A program made the position numbers and the translations under genes. From the NCBI GenBank assembly GCA_014925825.1, contig JACGCK010000008.1, positions 806,001 through 870,000 on the forward strand: DNA of 64,000 bases, given 5' to 3'. The DNA is from Pholiota molesta. Lineage: Eukaryota; Basidiomycota; Agaricomycetes; Agaricales; Strophariaceae. Position 1 is the first letter of the stretch, and each line of letters begins with the position of its first letter. A model generated the notes under the pieces. That model did not search any database. It worked only from the letters and a program-made list of their open reading frames with translations, and was not told the DNA's origin. Below, one piece after another: positions 57,459-64,000 of this stretch.

Positions 57459-59610
57459 GCGTCTGAGGGCTCGTATTCAGCTTCGGATGTAGGGTTCATA
57501 GTGTCTTATATAGAGTATGATGGAGTAAAATGACATTGAACTTTGGATAGGATACATCTGTACAACCTAAACGGCAATTTTCGAACTCGGAGCCGTTCAC
57601 AAATACTGCCAAACTGAGTTGATACTGACGTCACACTATCATCGTACACGCTGAGCAGGAGAACTCGATCGGCCATCATCTACATACTCTTTCCTCGGCA
57701 TTGCAGCAGCACGCTGTATACTCGGGTCCGCCTCAGATATACACCCTCTTACATCGTTGCTTGAGATGATCTGAGCTCACATACCGCTGAATATTTGATA
57801 CATCAATATGATCAGGGGCATAAAAAGTGCGTTAGAATTAGGCGCTAAAAATAGGGCGCTAAAATAAAGCGCTTCTGATCTTGGATTCTGCATCTCAAAG
57901 ATCAGATTTGTAATTTGGGGAATCACAACTGGACTTGACATATAACATCCAGCATCATCATCATACATAGATTATAATGATGATAGGTTATTTTTCGCTC
58001 GAGGTACTCACACTCCTTGTGTTCAAAACAATCATCGCTATTGCCCGACAAGCATCGATGGTTTCATGTGTAAGACAGCCATGCACACCGCGGTAGGTGC
58101 TATTCCCTCTGCTGACATTATCGCAAGTATTAGAACCACTTTATCTGCATGTAAATCCTTCTTGAGGAAGTTATGTCGTTGGCCTGGCTTATGTTAACGC
58201 TGTCGCACATGCGTGGAGTTAGCACTTTGCTATTCATAGTCGCCAAATCAGAGCACTCTCATTTCCCAAATTCTCTGTGTTGCATCAGTATCGAAGTAAG
58301 CAGCGTCTCGTGTGAACCTGATTGCGTCTCTAGATAAGCAGTGGGGATTGCTCATACTGATCTCGGGCAGAGAAGCTGATTATTTCCCAGAGCTTGGAGA
58401 TACCTTAGCAAGCTATTTCAAGGCTATGGCAGCAAAGTTTGAGTGAAAAGCGGAGTGCACTAATACGAAGATCCAGTTCCTCCAATTGAAAACTTGTTTA
58501 TATATTAGCAAGGTCGATGCTAGTAAATGGTCGATTTCATGCTACACACAGCGCTAGATCGATATAACATTGGCATATTCAAAGCACGGAGTACCATTCA
58601 TCATCCGCTTTGCGGCTCGTTATACCAGTACCCATAATCCATACGAGATCAATGCCCAAACGTTCCGATCATCGTAAGTAGACCGTCCCGGGGCTCAAGG
58701 TGAAATGTTATTTTAGGTTTTGGTGGCATATTGTTAGTTGCTATTTCTCAGGCCAGGAATCGTGTCCAGCATCAAATCACTTCGAATTCGTTTTTGACTC
58801 TCTGGAAATCTATATAAACGGATACACACATTTCCAATCAAAACGCCAGCGTTAGTTGAACGTTGAACGTTGGACGTTGATGCATATTGATAAATCATCG
58901 ATCATCGCTGGATCATCGCCCTGTCAAAGGTTGCAATGTCTCCGCCAATTAAAAGTATATTAGGCCGTCCGTCCGTCCTGGCTTGCTGGATCCGTATTTC
59001 CTGCGGCTCGAATGTGGATATGTACACAATGGTGTAACATAACTACTGACGTGCTCAGACCATGTGCGCTTCATGTAGACATGTTTAGGCCCATATATGA
59101 TAAACCCGCACAATCGACGTCGAACCGCATTTCCCTTCGCAGGTGCCAGTGAATGACGAATGATGCGGATAAGATTGTCCCGGAAAACTCGCGCAGATCG
59201 CAATCAAGGCTTGCCATGGATCTGGACATGACAACTAAAGACTAAAGTGGTACAGCGACGCCCCGAACGTGGTTTAAGTTTTAGTGCGTCGATGATCAGT
59301 CTGAAGTCTTGCAATCCCCTGGCTATTTAGTAGTATTTACCGCTTTGTACCTCGAGGGAAGCCATGGATGAATAGGAGATGAATCAGATGATGAAATGTC
59401 CGGGCAGGGTATCCGAGATGGGGCGCTGAAGCTTCGCAGCCCTGAATTGAGCGCGAGAACGGCAGCTTCCTAAAAATAACGCGTCACAATCCCGGACTAT
59501 GTTTGTACTGCCTCCACATAACTGCAGGACTACCACTTATAAATCCCCGCCGGTTCTAATCCGCATCCCCATATCCCTCATCTTGATCCCCAACCACAGC
59601 AACCTCATCC
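57459..59610. other. Long intergenic region
   Basis: No gene supported. It holds a heptamer array at 58850-58881. A TATA-like TTATAAAT at about 59538 precedes the F-box gene by 73 bases. Confidence 0.5.
58850..58881 (-). repeat. GTTGAAC/GTTGGAC heptamer array
   Basis: GTTAGTTGAACGTTGAACGT then TGGACGTTGATG: about four heptamers, the reverse-complement counterpart of the array at 32514-32551. Confidence 0.65.
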
Positions 59611-61234
59611 ATGACACTCCCCACCGCAGCCGATGTTCATCGTCTGGCGTTCTCCCCCGCGCGTTACGATAAACAGGCGTATATCGACTGCGAGCACCCT
59701 TTCTGGTATGGCAGCGTACGCCTGCTACGCGGCGGATCTACAGAAGCAACGTTCCTCGAAGACGACGATGAGGAGAACGGCCGCGAGGTATATGGATACT
59801 CAAAACTTTCTGAGAGGAGTGTGCCGCGAGGGCATGATGGCGCGCTCGAACAAATGGCCAAGCTGCCAGTGGATATTCTCTACGAAGTGAGTAACCATAC
59901 ACATCGACCTGCAGCCACGCTCGGACGGACCATGAGGGTCTTTTGTGCATCGTGCATAGCTATGTGCACACGATAGTGCCGTATCCGCGTTAAGCTTTGT
60001 TCTGTTCCAGCTAGCACGCCATGCTGGGTGTCGTTGCAGTGTTCTCACAGCCTGCAACTTCGTTTTCTTTTGTTCATAGATATTCAGTCACCTCCACCCG
60101 GCGGACGTGCTCAACCTATCGCGTGCCACGAGGTTTCTGCGCGACATCCTGCACGAGAAACATGCGCGTGGTGTGTGGCGCTCCTCGCTCGCCAGCGTGC
60201 GCGCACTCCCCACTTGCCCACCCGACATGACCGAGCCCCAATACGCTAGGCTTGCGTTTGATGACTACTGCTATGTAAGTGTCGTTCTGCGCCCCAATCT
60301 TTGCGCCATCCCGAACTGCGTGAGCGCTTGTGCTTGATTTTTGATCGGGCGGCGACCATACGATGACGATGATCATGCTGGTCATATTGATATAAAGCCT
60401 ATCAGCGCGAGATCGAGCAAGGATTGAAAGCTGATCTAACTTTGTTTCTTCCCAGTTCTGCTTAGCGTCGGGAGTAGAGGACATAAGCTGGGTCTGCCGC
60501 GTGCGATGCTGTCAGAAATGCCTCAAGAAGCAGTGAGTACTACATAGTCCATATCCCTCCGTTCCCCGAAATCCCCAGTCCAGCGGATCATGTCTTCATT
60601 CCTGAACTAGTGCTCTTCGAGAACCCGTTCTCAATTTGATATTCTTGAATGCTAATATATCATTTCCCTGTTTACTTAGGTTTATCTCGCAGGACGAGCT
60701 CGATTTGTGGCTCCCCGAGAGCCTGTATATCGAGCAACCAGACTTGATCTTCCCTTACTTTATGGCATGCCAAAGTCAGTCTTGATTGATTATTATTTGC
60801 GCAATCTAATTAGAGATTAAACTATGCTCTACATTATTTTCCCAGAACGCGAGGGAAGACATAAACCCATCTATTTCCTGCCTACCGTACAGGAGTACCT
60901 CCGTGAGCTTAATCGCCTAGCGGACGATGCTACGCTCGCAGAGTGGAGCCAAGAAAAGAAGGACAAGCAAGCGGAACGCGTGCAGGTAGGTTCTTCGCTC
61001 TCTTCTCATTATCCGCACCCAATTTGTGATTAACGTTTTGTTCTGATCCATTCATTTCATTAGCACGCGAGCCAGTGTGAATACTGGCATACACACTGGG
61101 CGTTCCGTGCCTCATGCAAGCCGTCGCCGTCCTACCTGTGGGAGCTCGCGCTGGTGGTGTGGCTCAGCATCCTGCTGATGGGCCTGTGGCGGGATAAGTT
61201 CGTGGAGATTGCAGGTCACGTCAAGCGCTGCTAG
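59611..61234 (+). CDS. F-box protein
   Basis: Exons 59611-59886, 60080-60274, 60456-60532, 60680-60774, 60846-60985 and 61064-61234 give 317 residues in phase. The F-box lies near residues 84-125: MAKLPVDILYEIFSHLHPAD then LNLSRATRFLRDIL. F-box proteins recruit targets to SCF ubiquitin ligases through Skp1. Downstream is a cysteine cluster (VCRVRCCQKC, about 170-182) and a C-terminal HASQCEYWHTHW. The last exon has a hydrophobic run ELALVVWLSILLMGLW; such a segment is unusual and may be a buried helix. Agaricomycete F-box proteins of this form usually bind unknown substrates. Another frame remains open for about 75 codons after the stop, so an alternative 3' end by splicing is possible. Confidence 0.85.
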
Positions 61235-63157
61235 CTCCCTTGTCTCTGACATTACGGGCTCGAGGGAAGACGGAGGAGATGGATATGAGCGTGATTTTGG
61301 GAATGACGCAAGCGGGGGATCGGCGCTAGGGATCAAATCGACAATATGTCTGCCTCGACATCATGGCTCGGGTATGAACCCTCAGAGCCGCTGCAGGCCG
61401 CTGCAGCCGCTGCGTGTTTACGATTCCTTCAAATCATGATGCCTGCTGCGTACTGCACGTGGAGCGAGAGGCAACTTGGAAATCTTTTGGGGAGGCCCGG
61501 GCCCGATTCCCCAAGATGTGTTGGTGACACGATGTCATGACATGAAGCCTTCTTTCACATCGACACACCGACTTCGGATGCCATGTGCTGTTATGTTCTA
61601 ATGGAATTGTTATCGGAATATCCGGTCGCCTTGTCCCACCCACCCTCTTCTCTCCTCTTCTACATCTCGTCGGCAGTGACGGGGAGTACCCGTCGTCTGC
61701 CTATGTCACCGCCCTATTAATGACACCCTTCTGTGTCCACGAATCAAGAACCGCGAACTGCGAGTCCACGATCGGCTGGCCATGCACACGACGAAAGGCT
61801 GTTATGACGACATTCACGTCTCGCCCAATGGCCACACACGATTGTTCAGGCTACTATATAGGGCTATATGGCCAATGCCAATGGCTATGCGTACTCACGC
61901 GCAACCAGGCTCCAGGGACTAGCCGCAGTTGAACCGCCGCGAGATCCATCTCGGGCAGGCCCTCGGGGTGCTTGCTAAGTGACATACTTCCATGCTTCCT
62001 GCTCCCCACCAATCATCGATGCGCCCCTGCTCACCTCTCAAGGCCCTATTGCACAAGCGTGGGACGCAATGCGCCCATACCATACCATAGGGTTTGTGAG
62101 CTTAACGCGCGCCGCTTGTTGGGTGGTAGGTAAGGCTGCCGTACCTGCCCGAGGCAGGGAACTCATCGATGCACATCCGAACTCCATTATTCGCCGTACG
62201 CCGCGGTTGGTTATCCATTTTCGTAATTGTTGAGACTTTGTAGGTTATGGCAGATTCTGGATGGCTAGGTGGTCATTGTAATTTTGTATGTAATCTCGGA
62301 TTTCTCGTGGATGCACCCTCATGAGAATTCGCAGTAATTCCGCGTATGTACTTGCTTGTAAATTTATGTACTCATCGCTCGTGTTGTAGATGTACTTATG
62401 ACGATATAAATATCTATGTACTTATAGTACAATACTATCTGAATAACATGGAAAAAGCTATTTTTATGAGGCACTGTATACAAGTGGGTGGGTATGTTGA
62501 TGGTAGTTGGTGAGTGACATACGGCTATAAAGTAATGACCACCGATAGTTTTTGAGCTGCTTAGACTGTCATGAGTATATTTTCTTTATTGACCTTATGG
62601 AAGAAAGATTAGTGAAAGGAAAGGTGGACTTCCTTGTTGAACTATTCAAGACAGTTAAAATTAATTTAATCTAACATCTTTATTGTAGGACATCGGATAT
62701 TAAGCTGTAAATTTGTAATTTAATGATTGCTATCGTGTTCATCGAAGATCAATTTTACCTTGAATGTCCAACCTCTCTATACAATCTCGTAATACCAAGT
62801 AGGTACTTACTTTGTACTTACTAGAAAGATAGACTAGATTTGGACTAGATAGCCCCTAAGCTGTCTCAATAAAGGGATCAAGCTCAAGCGCTCAGAAAAC
62901 AGAGAGTCACGAGTGATCAGTCGTTAGAGTTCGTAAGAATTGTTCAAGTTCTTGTTGAGTTTCCTTGAAGACGAGTTCAAGTCAAGTTCAAGTTCAAGGC
63001 ACGCATTGATGAGAGGTCAGCCGGCGGTACGGCCCGCTAAGGACCTAACCAATCAAATGTACTCACGTTCCCACGTGCTCGCGTTCAGCCCCGTCAACAG
63101 TTCCGGCAACGAGGGCATTACTTGCTCAACTGCTCAACCCAAACCTTCTTCGAAATC
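61235..63157. other. Intergenic region
   Basis: GC-rich to about 62.2 kb without a supported gene, then AT-rich. Short AGTTCAAG repeats occur at 62941-62999 just upstream of the kinase gene. Confidence 0.5.
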
Positions 63158-64000
63158 ATGGCACTCCCTCCACAGCTCCTCCACGCACTAGAAAACTTTA
63201 GGGACCAAGCCAAGGATGCGATATGGGCACTATCTGCGTGTCTGTGCCAGCAGACACCGAAGGTGAAGATCAATGGAAGAACGTGTGAGTTGTACTTGCG
63301 AACTGCATAATGGTGCGGAGGAAAGAATCGGGACTAACACTCGAGATTGAAATATGCAGTTCAGATTATCAAGGTCCTTGGGGAGGGCGGCTTTTCATTC
63401 GTGTATCTGGCGCAGGACGAACACAGCGGGGTAAGTCCTGAGCCAATACTGTGCTTCCGTTACTGCGGTGTGCTCATGATCTGGCGCTGCATATCTAGAG
63501 GCAATTTGCGTTGAAGAAAATACGGTGTCCTACCGGAGCGCAGAGCGTGAAGGAGGCGCTGAGGGAGGTGGAGGCGTATAGGAGATTCAAGTGCGTGTAT
63601 CCAGACCAAGTTCTACTGACGGATGGTGTTGACGTGAGGTGGCCCACAGACATCCAAATATCATCCGGATACTGGTGCGCAATCTAACCTACAATGTAAT
63701 ACTGAAATTGGATCCTTACTACGTATGGTCTAGGACTCAGCCGTCGTCCAAGACCCCGAAGGCGAAGGCCAAATAGTATACTTGTTCCTGCCCCTTTATA
63801 AAGTAATTCATCTAATTATTCTCACCTTATATTCCTGCGTATCCGTACTCATTTTTGCCTTTCGGTCCTTCAGCGCGGAAACCTACAAGATGCCATCAAC
63901 GCAAATGTTGTCAACGGCCGACACTTCCCAGAACAAGACATGGTGCGCCTCTTCCGCGGCACCTGCCTCGCCGTGCGCGCTATGCACGAATACCGGCCCA
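63158..64000 (+). CDS. Ser/Thr kinase of the STK16/Env7 (NAK) type, partial
   Basis: Exons 63158-63284, 63360-63430, 63499-63590, 63650-63674, 63734-63802 and 63874 to the window end join in phase. The glycine loop is VLGEGGFSFVYLAQD, the beta 3 lysine lies in FALKKIRC, and helix C has the Glu in EALREVEAYRRF, followed by HPNIIRILDSAVV and the hinge YLFLPLYKRGNLQDAI. The gap between helix C and the hinge, with FLPLY at the hinge, is typical of the NAK family; STK16/Env7 are membrane-associated kinases of the secretory/vacuolar system. A cysteine pair near residue 29 (ACLCQQ) in the N-terminus may be palmitoylated as in that family. The catalytic loop and C-lobe lie beyond the window. Confidence 0.88.

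Overview
The window reads as nuclear DNA of a filamentous basidiomycete, most likely an Agaricomycete. Genes are cut by many short introns (about 45-75 bp, GT...AG). The products are typical of mushrooms: a NACHT NTPase, a DUF6533 membrane protein, multi-exon P450s, and a farnesylated mating-pheromone precursor ending in a CaaX box. No bacterial operons, rRNA, CRISPR arrays or intact transposons were seen. I cannot name the species. Exon junctions were built by hand and kept only where reading frame and protein logic agreed, so exon lists are predictions without transcript support.

Layout. 0.7-5.5 kb: a NACHT-domain STAND protein (+) and a Sis1-like type II J-protein (-). 6.8-9.4 kb: intron-rich minus-strand coding remnants with an exact 173-bp tandem duplication. 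10.1-12.1 kb: CYP51/ERG11, lanosterol 14-alpha-demethylase. 13.2-16.9 kb, all minus: a four-helix membrane protein, the ribosome-biogenesis WD40 protein PWP1, and a 54-residue signal-peptide protein. 18.3-20.9 kb (-): an 18-exon cytochrome P450. 21-25.3 kb: gene-poor, with CGCAC-rich repeat clusters. 25.3-26.7 kb: an unrecognised gene. 29.3-30.2 kb (-): a basic proline-rich protein. 30.4-32.6 kb: spacer with CAGTAGA repeats.

32.6-40.3 kb holds a dynamin-family GTPase followed by urease on the same strand. Their upstream regions share a motif of about 27 bp with GATA elements. The urease frame is broken twice, each time by one missing base in a G run, and its 3' end is partly duplicated downstream as a pseudogene. 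39.5-45.1 kb: an orphan ORF, a basic protein, a DUF6533 multi-pass membrane protein and a serine-rich protein. 47.1-49.0 kb: an MFS transporter. 49.4-50.4 kb (-): a degenerate kinase. 50.6-53.5 kb: a 906-residue disordered nuclear protein with two SUMO-interaction-like motifs. 54.15 kb: the mating pheromone precursor. 55.6-57.5 kb: a BAHD-like acyltransferase. 59.6-61.2 kb: an F-box protein. 63.2 kb to the right edge: a kinase of the STK16/Env7 type, cut by the window end.

Functional reading: most genes are independent housekeeping or lineage-specific genes. The clearest biological landmark is the pheromone precursor, which makes 54 kb part of, or a satellite of, the B (pheromone/receptor) mating system. 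No STE3-type receptor was recognised in the window.
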